Assembly (NCBI GenBank): GCA_023451375.1
Contig: JAEXZS010000055.1
Location: forward strand, 1-64,000
DNA: 64,000 nt
Direction: 5' to 3'
Origin: Pseudomonadota bacterium
GTDB lineage: Bacteria; Pseudomonadota; Alphaproteobacteria; Caulobacterales; Caulobacteraceae
Shown: positions 34,854-43,395 of the stretch, piece after piece
Position numbering within the stretch: the stretch's first letter is position 1
How the letters are laid out: each line of letters opens with the position of its first letter
Position numbers and translations under genes: made by a program
The notes under the pieces: model-generated
What the model saw: only the letters and a program-made list of their open reading frames with translations
Databases searched by the model: none
Told to the model about the DNA's origin: nothing

Positions 34854-36687
34854 CGCCGTCGTCGGCGCCCTGCGCGTCACCCTCGGCCTGGACTCGGCCG
34901 CCTTCGAGAACGGCCTGACCGGCGCCCAGAAGAAGATGCAGGGCGTAGGGAACAGCCTGCGCGGCATCGCCACCACCATGGCCGGCGTCGGAGCCGCGAT
35001 CGGCGCGGCGCTGGGCGGGGCCTTCGCGGTGGTCAACGAGATCACCGGCAACCTGGTCGAGATGGGCCGGGAGGCCGAGACGGCCGGCGTCGCCTTCGAG
35101 GAGTTCCAGAAGCTCAAGTACGTCGCCGAGCAGGCGGGGGTGAGCATCGAGGCGCTGACGGACGGCATGAAGGAGATGCAGCTCCGCGCCGACGAGTTCG
35201 CCACGACCGGCGGCGGATCGGCGGCGGAGGCCTTCCAGCGCATCGGCCTGACCGGCGCCCAACTGACCGAAGCCCTCAAGAACCCGGCGGCGATGTTCGA
35301 TGACATCATCGCCCGCATCTCCAAACTCGACACGGCCGCGCAGATCAGGGTCGCCGATGAGATCTTCGGCGGCACCGGCGGCGAGCAGTTCGTCCGCCTC
35401 CTGGACATGGGCGCCGAGGGTATCGCCCAACTCAAGGAGGAGTTCGTCGCTAACGGTGGTCTGATCCCAGAGGAACAGCTCAAGAAGGCCGAAGCCTTCC
35501 GCCAGTCCATGGACAAGATCAAGGCGAGCCTGGGCGGCCTGGCCGTCAACGCCCTGGTCGATAGCGGCCTGCTGGAATGGTTCTCGGCCGCCATCCCAAG
35601 GCTGATCGCCTTCGGTCGCGCCGTGGTGGACTACCTCGGCCCCAAGCTGATGCCGATCTTCGACGCCCTAGTCGGCGTGATCCGCAGCGTCGCGGAGGTC
35701 GTGACCTCGATCTTCGGCGATAACGGCTCGGCCTCAACAGGCGTCATCACCTTCGGCGAAATCATCAAGCGCATCTTCGAGGCGAGCCTGACCCTGATCC
35801 AGGGCGCGCTGGAAGTGATTGCGGACCTCCTGTCGGCCTTCGGCGCCCTGCTGAGGGGCGACTTCAGCGCGATGTGGGGCCATCTCGGCGACGCGGTTGC
35901 GGCGGTGGTTGCGGGCATCGGCCGGGCCTTCGCGGCCCTATTCCCCGAAGTGGTGAACTGGGTCCGCCAGACCTACGAGGGCGTGCGCCAATGGCTGCTG
36001 GAGCGCTTCACCGCCCTGGTCCGCTCGGTGATCGAGAAAATCCAGTCCGTGGGCCAGGCCTTCTACGACCTCTACGACAAGGTCGTCGGCAACTCGTACA
36101 TCCCCGACATGGTCATCGCGATCGGCGACTGGATCGGTCGCCTCGACGACGTGATGGTCAATCCGGTGCGGGACGCCACGGCCGAGGCGGCCGACGCCTT
36201 CAGCGGCTTGTCCAGCAGCGTCGAGAGCAGCCTTGAGGGCATCATCCAGTCCATCGGTTCCAAGGACTGGAAGGGCGCGCTCGGCGGCATCTTCGACATG
36301 CTGGGCGAGAAGGGGTCGGGCGGGTGGTCCAAGTTCGGAAACCTTGGCTCGTCCCTCCTGAAGTTCCTGCCCGGTTTCGCGCGCGGCGGATCGTTCAACG
36401 TCGGGGGCTCCGGCACCGTGGACTCGAAGCTGGTGGCCTTCCGCGCCACGCCGGGCGAACGGGTGGACATCTCCACGCCTCGCCAGCAGCGCCAGCAGGG
36501 GGGCGGCGGCATCGCCCAGATCGTGCCGTCCCCCTATTTCGACGTTCAGGTCTTGCGGACCGCCCAGCCGGCGATCGCCGAGGCCGAGCGCCGGTCCAAC
36601 GCCTGGGCCGCCGCGAACATCCCCGGCCTGACCCAGAACCAGATCATGAACCGTCAGCGGTACTCCACCGGGAGGGTGATCCGATGA
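34846..36687 (+). CDS. Tail tape measure protein
   Basis: 613 residues, overlapping the HNH gene by 8 nt. The N-terminus LRVTLGLDSAAFENGLTGAQKKMQGVG is typical of tape measures. Central hydrophobic helices (for example MAGVGAAIGAALGGAFAVV) and helical repeats follow, with a C-terminal GFARGGSFNVGGSGTVDSKLVAFRATPGERVDI motif. It sets tail length. By the usual rough rule of 1.5 angstrom per residue it would specify a tail of about 90 nm. Its position before the head-tail connector genes is unusual. Confidence 0.9.
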   Translation: MANAVVGALRVTLGLDSAAFENGLTGAQKKMQGVGNSLRGIATTMAGVGAAIGAALGGAFAVVNEITGNLVEMGREAETAGVAFEEFQKLKYVAEQAGVSIEALTDGMKEMQLRADEFATTGGGSAAEAFQRIGLTGAQLTEALKNPAAMFDDIIARISKLDTAAQIRVADEIFGGTGGEQFVRLLDMGAEGIAQLKEEFVANGGLIPEEQLKKAEAFRQSMDKIKASLGGLAVNALVDSGLLEWFSAAIPRLIAFGRAVVDYLGPKLMPIFDALVGVIRSVAEVVTSIFGDNGSASTGVITFGEIIKRIFEASLTLIQGALEVIADLLSAFGALLRGDFSAMWGHLGDAVAAVVAGIGRAFAALFPEVVNWVRQTYEGVRQWLLERFTALVRSVIEKIQSVGQAFYDLYDKVVGNSYIPDMVIAIGDWIGRLDDVMVNPVRDATAEAADAFSGLSSSVESSLEGIIQSIGSKDWKGALGGIFDMLGEKGSGGWSKFGNLGSSLLKFLPGFARGGSFNVGGSGTVDSKLVAFRATPGERVDISTPRQQRQQGGGGIAQIVPSPYFDVQVLRTAQPAIAEAERRSNAWAAANIPGLTQNQIMNRQRYSTGRVIR

Positions 36688-36950
36688 CCGTCACCGTCGC
36701 CGAAGCCAAGGCGCACCTCGGCATCCTGGACGACCATCAGGACGTATTCATCAGCGACCTGCTGACGGCCGCGACCGACGCCTGCACCCGGTACATCGGA
36801 ACCGACGACCAACCGGACCCCCTGCCGCCCATCTTCGATCAGGCGGTGAAGATGACCGTCGCCGCCCTCTACGAAGGCCGGGAGGGCGCGACCGTGCCAG
36901 AGGAGGCGCAGGCGTTGCTCAACGACCTTCGCCCGTGGGTGTTCGGATGA
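36684..36950 (+). CDS. Head-tail connector protein (gp6-like)
   Basis: 88 residues: MTVTVAEAKAHLGILDDHQDVFISDLLTAATDACTRYIG, a pattern typical of small helical connector proteins that dock beneath the portal. ATG overlaps the tape measure TGA (36684-36687), and the stop overlaps the next gene in the same way. Confidence 0.82.
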   Translation: MTVTVAEAKAHLGILDDHQDVFISDLLTAATDACTRYIGTDDQPDPLPPIFDQAVKMTVAALYEGREGATVPEEAQALLNDLRPWVFG

Positions 36951-37264
36951 GGCTCGGTCGGCTGGACACCTTCATCGAGATCGTCCGCAACGGCGAGATC
37001 GGCCGCGACGAGTTCAACACCCCCATCTACGGCGAGGCGGTGGTGGTCGAAGCCATGGCCGAGCGGGTCCAGCAGAGCGGCCGGGAGTACCTGGCGGCCG
37101 ATGGCGTCCAGGCCTCCCGCCGGATCGTGTTCCGCACCCATCGCCAGCCAGACATCCGCCTGACCGATCATGTTCGGATGGACGGCGCCCTTCTCAACAT
37201 CCGCGAAGTCCGTCCTGTCGGCCGGCTCCACATGGAGCTGCACACCGAGGGAGCCGCATCGTGA
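36947..37264 (+). CDS. Phage head closure protein / head-tail adaptor
   Basis: 105 residues: MRLGRLDTFIEIVRNGEIGRDEFNTPIYGEAV ... REYLAADGVQASRRIVFRTHRQPDI ... LLNIREVRPVGRLHMELH. This is the SPP1 gp16-like stopper family that seals the portal after packaging. The start ATG overlaps the connector stop. Confidence 0.85.
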   Translation: MRLGRLDTFIEIVRNGEIGRDEFNTPIYGEAVVVEAMAERVQQSGREYLAADGVQASRRIVFRTHRQPDIRLTDHVRMDGALLNIREVRPVGRLHMELHTEGAAS

Positions 37265-37710
37265 ACCGCACCCGAGTGAAGGTGGAAGGTCTGCGCGAGC
37301 TGGATCAGGCCCTCAAGGAACTGAAGCTGTCCACGGCCCGGAATGTGGGACGGCGCACCCTCAAGGCGGCGCTGGAGCCCATGGCCGAGGCCGCCCGCCA
37401 GAACGTCGCCAAGGACCGTTCGGGCGAGCTGCGGGAAAGCATCGGCGTCACCTCGGGCCGGCCGAAGGGTCGCGGCTATCGGCGCGTGAACCGGATCGAG
37501 GTCCACATGGGGCCGGGGCGTCAGCCTCAAGCCATCCAGGAGGAGTTCGGCAATCGCAGGCAGAGCCCCCGCCCGTTCATGCGCCCAGCGTGGGAGGCCG
37601 GGAAAGGCCAGGCCCTTGAGAGCGTGAAGACCATCCTCACCGAGGAAATCGCCAAGGCCACCCAGCGCGCCGCCCGCAAGGCCCTGCGCCAGAAGAAGGG
37701 AGGCAAGTGA
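37261..37710 (+). CDS. HK97 gp10-like head-tail joining protein
   Basis: 149 residues with a GTG start overlapping the closure gene stop. Motifs VEGLRELDQALKELKLSTARNVGRRTLKAALEPMAEAARQNV and EEFGNRRQSPRPFMRPAW are characteristic of the HK97-gp10 family. Connects head and tail in siphoviruses. Confidence 0.87.
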   Translation: MNRTRVKVEGLRELDQALKELKLSTARNVGRRTLKAALEPMAEAARQNVAKDRSGELRESIGVTSGRPKGRGYRRVNRIEVHMGPGRQPQAIQEEFGNRRQSPRPFMRPAWEAGKGQALESVKTILTEEIAKATQRAARKALRQKKGGK

Positions 37711-38108
37711 TGGAAGAGGCCCTGACCGCCCTCCTGCTGACCAACGCCGGCGTCTCGGCCATGGTCGGCGATCGCGTGAACTGGTCGGCCCGGCCCGACG
37801 ACGCCGCCCTGCCCGCCGTGACCCTGCACCGCATCAGCGGGCGCCGGGATCAGACCTCGTCCGGTCGTTCCGGCCTGGTCGACAGCACGGTCCAGATCGA
37901 CACCTGGGGCCGCACCTTCAAGGAGGCGAAGCTGCTGGCCCGCGCCGTGATCCTGGCGCTGCCGCACGCCCGCACCCTGACCGGCGGCATCGTCCTGCAG
38001 GGCATCTTCATCGACAGCGAGAGCGACAGCTTCGAGGGCGACGACCCCGAGCCGCTCTACCGCACCCGCATCGACATTTCCGTCTGGCACAAGGAGGCCA
38101 CAGAATGA
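37710..38108 (+). CDS. DUF3168 tail completion protein
   Basis: 132 residues: MEEALTALLLTNAGVSAMVGDRVNWSARPDDAALPAVTLHRISGRRD ... IQIDTWGRTFKEAKLLARAV. DUF3168 proteins are tail terminators that cap the tail tube. ATG at 37710 is preferred over GTG at 37707 because GGAGG at 37698-37702 gives 7-nt spacing to it. Confidence 0.87.
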   Translation: MEEALTALLLTNAGVSAMVGDRVNWSARPDDAALPAVTLHRISGRRDQTSSGRSGLVDSTVQIDTWGRTFKEAKLLARAVILALPHARTLTGGIVLQGIFIDSESDSFEGDDPEPLYRTRIDISVWHKEATE

Positions 38109-38524
38109 GTACCGAAGCATCCATCGGGAACGGCGCGCAGTTCCAAATCGAGAGCGCCACGCCCGGCACCTACACGGCCATCGCCGAGGTGTTCGACATC
38201 ACCCCGCCGAACGAGACGACGGACGTGATCGACGCCTCGCACATGGGCTCGCCCGATCGCGAGTTCATCATGGGCCTGACCGATCCGGGCGAAACCTCGT
38301 TCGAAATGAACTTCGTCCCCGGCTCCACGAGCGAGGGTCTGATCCTCGCCGCCAAGGCGTCGCGCCAGGCCAAGAGCTTCCGCATCGTGTTCCCGAACGC
38401 GGCGACCTGGACCTTCTCGGGCCTGCTGACCGGCTACGAGCCAGCCATGCCGAACGACGACAAGATGACCGCCACGGTGACGATCAAGGTCACCGGCTCG
38501 GTCCTGCGGGAGGCTGGTGAGTAA
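38105..38524 (+). CDS. Major tail tube protein
   Basis: 139 residues: ASIGNGAQFQIESATPGTYTAIAEVFDITPPNETTDVIDASHMGSPD ... FSGLLTGYEPAMPNDDKMTATVTIKVTGSV. Typical lambda gpV-like tail tube fold without an Ig-like extension. The start ATG overlaps the DUF3168 stop. Confidence 0.88.
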   Translation: MSTEASIGNGAQFQIESATPGTYTAIAEVFDITPPNETTDVIDASHMGSPDREFIMGLTDPGETSFEMNFVPGSTSEGLILAAKASRQAKSFRIVFPNAATWTFSGLLTGYEPAMPNDDKMTATVTIKVTGSVLREAGE

Positions 38525-38525
38525 C

Positions 38526-38882
38526 ATGGCCAATCCGATGAAGGGCGAAGTCAGCTTCGAGACCGGCGGCGACACCTATGTCCTCGCCTACACCATCAAC
38601 GCCCTGGTGACGCTGGAGAGCAAGCTGGGCGTGACCACGACCCAGCTCGGCGAGCTGCTGGGCGCCAACCTGTCTATGGGGAACCTGCGGACCCTGTTCT
38701 GGGCGGGCCTGCTGGCCAACCACGATTGCACCGAAGAGCAGGCCGGCAACCTCATCAGCGACATCGGCATCCAGAAGGCCGGCGAACTGATCGGCGAGGC
38801 GTTGTCCAAGGCGTTCCCGGAGGCCGGCAAGTCCACCGCCCGCCCTCGGCCGGCGGCGGCTGGGACTGGGAAGACCTCCTGA
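38526..38882 (+). CDS. GTA gp10-like tail assembly chaperone
   Basis: 118 residues: MANPMKGEVSFETGGDTYVLAYTINALVTLESKLGVTTTQLGELLG ... LFWAGLLANHDCTEEQAGNLISDIGI. It resembles the small protein after the tail tube in GTA-type and HK97-type tail modules. ATG at 38526 with GGTGAG 5 nt upstream is favoured over GTG at 38517. The last residues (RPAAAGTGKTS) look unstructured, and the -1 frame opens into the next gene, so a fused longer product is possible. Confidence 0.75.
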   Translation: MANPMKGEVSFETGGDTYVLAYTINALVTLESKLGVTTTQLGELLGANLSMGNLRTLFWAGLLANHDCTEEQAGNLISDIGIQKAGELIGEALSKAFPEAGKSTARPRPAAAGTGKTS

Positions 38883-38896
38883 TCGGCTGGTGCGAG

Positions 38897-39181
38897 ATGG
38901 GCGGCTGGCCAGACGGATTCTTCGCCACCACGCCACGGCTGTATGTCGCGGCGGTGGAGGGGCGGACGCGCGCTGAAAGGCGCCGGTTCCGCATGACCGG
39001 CTGGCTGGCGCACACGACGGCCTCCCTGGAGCGGGCCAAGAAGATCCCCGCGCTGGAGAAGCTGGTCGGAGGCCCCGACATCAAGCCCCGTTCGGCCGAA
39101 CCGCCGTCGCCTGGAATGCTCCTGTCCATCGCTCGCCGCTGGCAGGTGGCCATCTCCGCGAGGCCGCCTCATGCGGGGTGA
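38897..39181 (+). CDS. Phage tail assembly chaperone, second frame
   Basis: 94 codons from ATG 38897 (MGGWPDGFFATTPRLYVAAVEGRTRAERRRF ...). Similar -TPREL-like domains occur in tail chaperones of GTA-type modules. Coding character extends upstream of this ATG in the same frame (GGGWDWEDLLIGWCE), which has no start codon of its own and lies in the -1 frame of the preceding gene. The protein may thus be made by -1 frameshifting, as in lambda G/GT, or from this ATG. Its end overlaps terS by 11 nt. Confidence 0.6.
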   Translation: MGGWPDGFFATTPRLYVAAVEGRTRAERRRFRMTGWLAHTTASLERAKKIPALEKLVGGPDIKPRSAEPPSPGMLLSIARRWQVAISARPPHAG

Positions 39182-39581
39182 CAAGCCGAACCTGAAGCAG
39201 GACCGGGCGCCGCTCACCACGGCCCCGGCCTGCCCTGCCTGGTTGCCGAAACAGGCGAAGGGCGAATGGAAGCGGTGTGCGCCCATCCTGGCCGAGCGCC
39301 GCATCCTGACCGAGGGCGATCTCGGCAGTCTGGAAAACTACTGCCTGGCCATTGGTCAGGTCCGCGAATGTCAGACGATCCTGGCAGGGCTGGAGAGCCC
39401 ATTCTTCGCCGGCGAGAACGGCGCGCCCAGGCCGCACCCCGCGATCCGGGTGATGCACACGGCCATGACCCACTCCCGCCAACTGGCGGCCGAGCTGGGT
39501 CTGACGCCCGTCTCCCGTTCTCGCCCGGCCATCAGTGACGAAGGCGACGACAACGGGGGTTTCGGTGACCTGGTGGACTGA
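39171..39581 (+). CDS. Terminase small subunit (P27-like)
   Basis: 136 residues: MRGDKPNLKQDRAPLTTAPACPAWLPKQAKGEWKRCAPILAERRILTEGDLGSLENYCLAIG resembles the P27 terminase small-subunit family. It recognises DNA for packaging. Overlaps the large-subunit gene by 47 nt in another frame. In typical siphoviruses terS opens the head module; here it follows the tail genes. Confidence 0.85.
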   Translation: MRGDKPNLKQDRAPLTTAPACPAWLPKQAKGEWKRCAPILAERRILTEGDLGSLENYCLAIGQVRECQTILAGLESPFFAGENGAPRPHPAIRVMHTAMTHSRQLAAELGLTPVSRSRPAISDEGDDNGGFGDLVD

Positions 39582-41151
39582 CGACAGCCCCATACCCGAT
39601 CCCGAGGGCAAGGGCGCCCGTGCGGTGAAGTTTATCCAGAAGCTGCGCCTCCACGAGGGCAAGCTGGCTGGTCAGCGGTTCGCTCTGGCCCGCTGGCAGC
39701 AGCGCATCGTCCAGCGCATCTACGGCGACACGCGGGAGGACGGCCGTCGCCGCATCCGCACCGTCTTCATCCTCCTGCCTCGGGGAAACGGAAAGACCAC
39801 CCTGTCCGCTGGGCTGGGGCTGCTGCATCTGGTGGGGCCTGAGAAGGAAGCCGGTGGTCAGGTCATCGTCGCCGCCGCCGACCGGGAGCAGGCCTCCATC
39901 GCCTACAACGCCGCCTCGGGCATGATCGCCCAGGAGCCGGTGCTGAAGCGCCTGACAAAGGTGCTCCCGTCCTACAAGACCATCCAGCACGCCGGGTCCC
40001 GCTCGACCCTGAAGGCCATCTCGCACGAGGCCTATTCCAAGCACGGCCTGTCGATTTCCTGTCTGATCGCCGACGAGGTCCACGCCTGGCCCAAACGCGA
40101 GCTGTGGGACGTGCTGCGCCAGTCGATGGGTAAGCGCGAGGAGCCCCTGACCATCGTCATCACCACGGCCGGTTCCGGCGTCCACGGCCTGGCCCATGAG
40201 CTGTACGAGTACGCCCGCAAGGTCGCCTCGGGCGAGGTGGACGACGAGACGTTCCTGCCGATCCTGTTCGAGGCGCCCAAGGATGCCGACTGGCAGGACG
40301 AGGCGGTGTGGCAGGCGGTCAATCCCGCCATCGCTGCCGGTTTCCGGTCGCTGGAGGAGATGCGCGTCACCGCTCGCCAGGCGGCTGAAATCCCCGCCCA
40401 GCGTGAGGCGTTCAAGCGCTACTACCTCAACATCTGGAGCGACGGCGCTCCTGACCCCTGGCTCGACATGGACTTGTACGACCGTGGGGGCGCACCGCTG
40501 GACCTGGAAGCGCGTCAGGGGGAGCCGGTCTGGCTCGGCGTGGACCTGTCCAGCACCCAGGACCTCACGGCCATCGTGGCGGCCTTCAGGGACGACGACG
40601 GGGGCTATACCGTCCGCCCCTGGTTCTTCTGCCCAGCCGACAACCTGTCGAAGCGCCAGGAGCGCGATCAGGTCCCGTATCTCACCTGGGCCGAGCAGGA
40701 CTACATCACCCCGACGCCGGGGAACGTGGTCGATTACGCCTACGTCGAGAGCGTCATCGAGGACATAGCCCGCCAGTACCAGGTTCAGGAACTAGCGATC
40801 GACCCGGCCATGTCGGCCGGCATCGTCCCCCGGCTTCAGGACATGGGCCTGAACGTCATCCACTTCCGGCAGGGCTGGCTCTCGATGACGCCGGCCATCA
40901 TGGAAACCGAGCGCGCCCTCCTGTCGGGCAGGCTGCGCCACGGTGGTCACCCGGTGCTGCGCTGGAACTTCAACAACGCGGTCATCGATCGCGGCCCCAA
41001 GGGCGACACCGCCCGCTTCGTCAAATCCAAGTCCGCCGAGAAGATCGACGGCGCCGTAGCGGCCGCCATGGCCATCGCGCGCGCCCAGGCGTCGGACGCG
41101 GGTCCCTCCATCTTCGAGTCTGCATGGGCCGAAGAAATCCACTTCGCTTAG
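39535..41151 (+). CDS. Terminase large subunit
   Basis: 538 residues, GTG start. ATPase motifs: Walker A PRGNGKT (82-88) and Walker B CLIADEVHAW, then a nuclease domain beginning WLGVDLSSTQDLTAIVAAF with metal-binding Asp, plus QELAIDPAM and a late KIDGAVAAAMA. HK97/P27-associated TerL family. It packages DNA through the portal. The next gene begins 12 nt after its stop. Confidence 0.95.
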   Translation: MTKATTTGVSVTWWTDDSPIPDPEGKGARAVKFIQKLRLHEGKLAGQRFALARWQQRIVQRIYGDTREDGRRRIRTVFILLPRGNGKTTLSAGLGLLHLVGPEKEAGGQVIVAAADREQASIAYNAASGMIAQEPVLKRLTKVLPSYKTIQHAGSRSTLKAISHEAYSKHGLSISCLIADEVHAWPKRELWDVLRQSMGKREEPLTIVITTAGSGVHGLAHELYEYARKVASGEVDDETFLPILFEAPKDADWQDEAVWQAVNPAIAAGFRSLEEMRVTARQAAEIPAQREAFKRYYLNIWSDGAPDPWLDMDLYDRGGAPLDLEARQGEPVWLGVDLSSTQDLTAIVAAFRDDDGGYTVRPWFFCPADNLSKRQERDQVPYLTWAEQDYITPTPGNVVDYAYVESVIEDIARQYQVQELAIDPAMSAGIVPRLQDMGLNVIHFRQGWLSMTPAIMETERALLSGRLRHGGHPVLRWNFNNAVIDRGPKGDTARFVKSKSAEKIDGAVAAAMAIARAQASDAGPSIFESAWAEEIHFA

Positions 41152-41163
41152 GAAAGGATGCCT

Positions 41164-41517
41164 ATGTCTATCCCAGTCACCATCACGTCCATCCGCCGGG
41201 TGGACTTTCCGCCGTCCCCGACCGGCGCCTATCAGCTCGCCAAGTTCGACTTCAAGATCCCCGGGCTGTTCTCCTATTCCAACGCCATGCTGGGCTGGGC
41301 GCCCGCCAAAGGGCCGCGTCTCTGGCTTCAGGCGATGCGAAAGTCCGGGTCCAACCATCCGACGATCTTTCCCGCCAAGGAGGTCAGCGAAGCCGTCCTC
41401 GCCGCCGTCAAGCAGGCCTACGAGGGTATCGGCGGGACCTATCCCGAGCAGCCGGGTCCCGAGATTTCCGCAGCCGTCGCGCTGGTCCAGGAGATCGAGA
41501 AGAGGGACGCCGCCTGA
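41164..41517 (+). CDS. Hypothetical phage protein with a SpoVG-like layout
   Basis: 117 residues: ITSIRRVDFPPSPTGAYQLAKFDFKIPGLFSYSNAMLGWAPAKGPRLWLQAM ... FPAKEVSEAVLAAVKQAYEGIGG. The order of strands, a basic loop (KGPRLWLQAM) and a C-terminal helix recalls SpoVG-like nucleic-acid-binding proteins, but this is a guess from pattern. ATG 41164 with GGAAAGG 6 nt upstream is preferred to ATG 41158. Coupled to the next gene by ATGA. Confidence 0.6.
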   Translation: MSIPVTITSIRRVDFPPSPTGAYQLAKFDFKIPGLFSYSNAMLGWAPAKGPRLWLQAMRKSGSNHPTIFPAKEVSEAVLAAVKQAYEGIGGTYPEQPGPEISAAVALVQEIEKRDAA

Positions 41518-42110
41518 TGCCGATCGTCCTCCCATCGTCCCCGGCGCCCAGGTCGGCGAACGTCCGCCTGGTGACCTCCGTGGCCGAACTGCGCTCGGCC
41601 CTCGGAGGGTCCATCCAGCGCATCAACCGCAAGGGCTCTCACTTCGCCATCGACTACGTGATGCCGCCCATGGAGTACGAGCAGGCCATGACCTGGATCG
41701 GCCTCCTGGCGGCCGCCATGGTGGACACCGTCATCATGCCCTTCCCGCAGGGCGCGTTCGATGCCGGTCCCATCGGCTCACCGGTGGTGGACGGCTCGGG
41801 CCATGGCGGGACCATGTTGCCCGTCCGAGGTCTGACGCCCGCCACCTCTATCGTCACCGGGCAGGTCTTCACGCTGGTCAAGGCGGATGGGCGCTACAAC
41901 TACATCGTCACCGAGCCCGCCACGGCGGACGAGAACGGCAAGGCAACGCTCCGGTTCGCGCCCATGCTGCGCCGTCCGCCTGCCGATGGCGACGAGGTCC
42001 TGATCGCGGAGCCGGAGATCGAGGGTTTTGCCACGCCTGCGGGCTCGGGATGGTCGATGGACACCGCCCGCCACGTCGGCCTGGCGTTCACCGTGGAGGA
42101 GCGGAACTGA
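41517..42110 (+). CDS. Putative virion-associated protein
   Basis: 197 residues: a helical N-terminal third (FAIDYVMPPMEYEQAMTWIGLLAAAM) then beta-rich sequence with GSGHGGTMLPVRGLTP and TRHVGL-like C-terminus. Proteins of this design occur near tail genes of alphaproteobacterial siphoviruses, but I cannot name the function. It is the last rightward late gene; the next three genes are on the opposite strand. Confidence 0.6.
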   Translation: MPIVLPSSPAPRSANVRLVTSVAELRSALGGSIQRINRKGSHFAIDYVMPPMEYEQAMTWIGLLAAAMVDTVIMPFPQGAFDAGPIGSPVVDGSGHGGTMLPVRGLTPATSIVTGQVFTLVKADGRYNYIVTEPATADENGKATLRFAPMLRRPPADGDEVLIAEPEIEGFATPAGSGWSMDTARHVGLAFTVEERN

Positions 42111-42141
42111 GGGGATGCTCAAAAATGAGCAGACCCCGGCT

Positions 42142-42378
42142 CTAGTAGAGCATCGTTCGAGGACCGATTTTCTTCCGCACGTCCTCATAAGCAGGCGCGG
42201 TGATCTGAACCAGGCGGTCAAACATCAGGGCGCTTCGGACAGCGTCGTGGTCGTCGGAGAGATCGTCGATCTTCTGAGCAGCGATCAGGATGGCGTCGGC
42301 GCGCGCTTCCTTGAATGCTTCCAAGGCCCGTTCAAGGTCCTCCGCTCGCCGTTCGAGTTCTTGGGTGTCGTCAGCCAT
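42142..42378 (-). CDS. Small coiled-coil phage protein
   Basis: 78 residues, helical with heptad-like spacing: MADDTQELERRAEDLERALEAFKEARADAILIAAQKIDDLSDDHDAV. Function unknown. Separated by 104 nt from the DUF4145 gene on the same strand and convergent with the late genes, so it probably belongs to the cargo module. Confidence 0.6.
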   Translation of the reverse strand: MADDTQELERRAEDLERALEAFKEARADAILIAAQKIDDLSDDHDAVRSALMFDRLVQITAPAYEDVRKKIGPRTMLY

Positions 42379-42482
42379 CGAAATCTCCTTTCGTGAAGGC
42401 AGTCAGTTCATGCAGGGACAGCCGCTTTTCCGCCGACCATGGGTGATCCGGATCGATCGAGGTCCACCTTAATGCAGCCGCA

Positions 42483-43193
42483 CTACTTCTTCGCGCGCTG
42501 GGGGATCGCCGCTTTCACGTCGAGTACCTTTTTCCCCGTCACGACAGTCCGATGGATGAAGTGCTCTAGGGACTGCAGCAGTTTGGCTAAATCGTCGTCC
42601 GAGGGGTTCCACCCACGGTGAGCCGCAGCACTCCCGGCATCGACGACCGTCTGTAAGATGCTAGCCTCAGTTTCGCCGATAAAACCAGCGTCTTGAAGGG
42701 CCTTCACTTTGGCGGCCAGTGGAAGGCTTTCATCGACAGCATGGTAGCTCACAGCCCTATCAAATGCCGTACGAAGACCCGTCGCGGCTAAGATGTTCGA
42801 CCGATGCTCGACTGCATCATAGACTTCCGACAAGATCTTCTCGAGTTGCGGATCCTGCTTCGCGATCTCCCAGACCCAGTCAGGTTTGCGCCCCTTCTTT
42901 TCCGGAACGGGATAAGTCTCGACGTGCACTACCGGGACCATAAACGACCGACCTTCGTCGTCAAACTCGACATCTAGGTCGTTATCATCCCAACTCGACT
43001 TCTTATAAAAGACAGTCTCGCATCCCCTGCACTCGACAAGCTGATGGGTCACTGATCCGTCGATTGAGTGGCTCCGATCCTCCCATCGCCACGGCCGTTC
43101 CACGGCTCCGAGCACATCGCAAACTCGTTCGCCGTCGCAACGCGGGCAATGAGTTTTGGTCCGGACGGACGCTGCTTTTCCGTTTTCAGCCAT
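42483..43193 (-). CDS. DUF4145-domain protein (cargo)
   Basis: 236 residues. The N-terminal zinc-finger-like pair CPRCDG ... CRGCETVFYKK is followed by a helical DUF4145 region (DPQLEKILSEVYDAVEHRSNILAATGLRTAFDRAV ... AAKVKALQDAGFIGETEASILQTVVDAGSAAAHRGW). DUF4145 occurs alone in phages and as a fusion in restriction and other defence proteins. The upstream RHH gene overlaps its start by 8 nt. The gene is lower in GC than the structural genes. A defence or immunity role is inference only. Confidence 0.75.
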   Translation of the reverse strand: MAENGKAASVRTKTHCPRCDGERVCDVLGAVERPWRWEDRSHSIDGSVTHQLVECRGCETVFYKKSSWDDNDLDVEFDDEGRSFMVPVVHVETYPVPEKKGRKPDWVWEIAKQDPQLEKILSEVYDAVEHRSNILAATGLRTAFDRAVSYHAVDESLPLAAKVKALQDAGFIGETEASILQTVVDAGSAAAHRGWNPSDDDLAKLLQSLEHFIHRTVVTGKKVLDVKAAIPQRAKK

Positions 43194-43395
43194 CGAACCG
43201 CTCGCGCAGGATTTCCCTGATCGCATGCGCGCGACTGTTCGGTTTCGACAGCCCCTTGTAACGGACCTCCCCTTCCAGCCAGCCGTCCAGCTTTTCCAGC
43301 ATTTCGGGATGGAGACGGACGCCGACGAGTGTGCCTTGTCCGGTAGGTGCGGGGCCACGTCGTTTCTTTGTTATCAAGGTATCTTTACCATTCAT
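43186..43395 (-). CDS. Ribbon-helix-helix DNA-binding protein
   Basis: 69 residues from ATG 43395 (MNGKDTLITKKRRGPAPTGQGTLVGVRLHPEMLEKLDGWLEGE ... SRAHAIREILRERFDG). The beta-strand TLVGVRL, helix PEMLEKLDGWL and helix SRAHAIREILRERF form an Arc/MetJ-type unit. Overlaps the DUF4145 gene by 8 nt, so both are co-translated in an antitoxin-like arrangement. A perfect palindrome lies just upstream of its start. Confidence 0.8.
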   Translation of the reverse strand: MNGKDTLITKKRRGPAPTGQGTLVGVRLHPEMLEKLDGWLEGEVRYKGLSKPNSRAHAIREILRERFDG

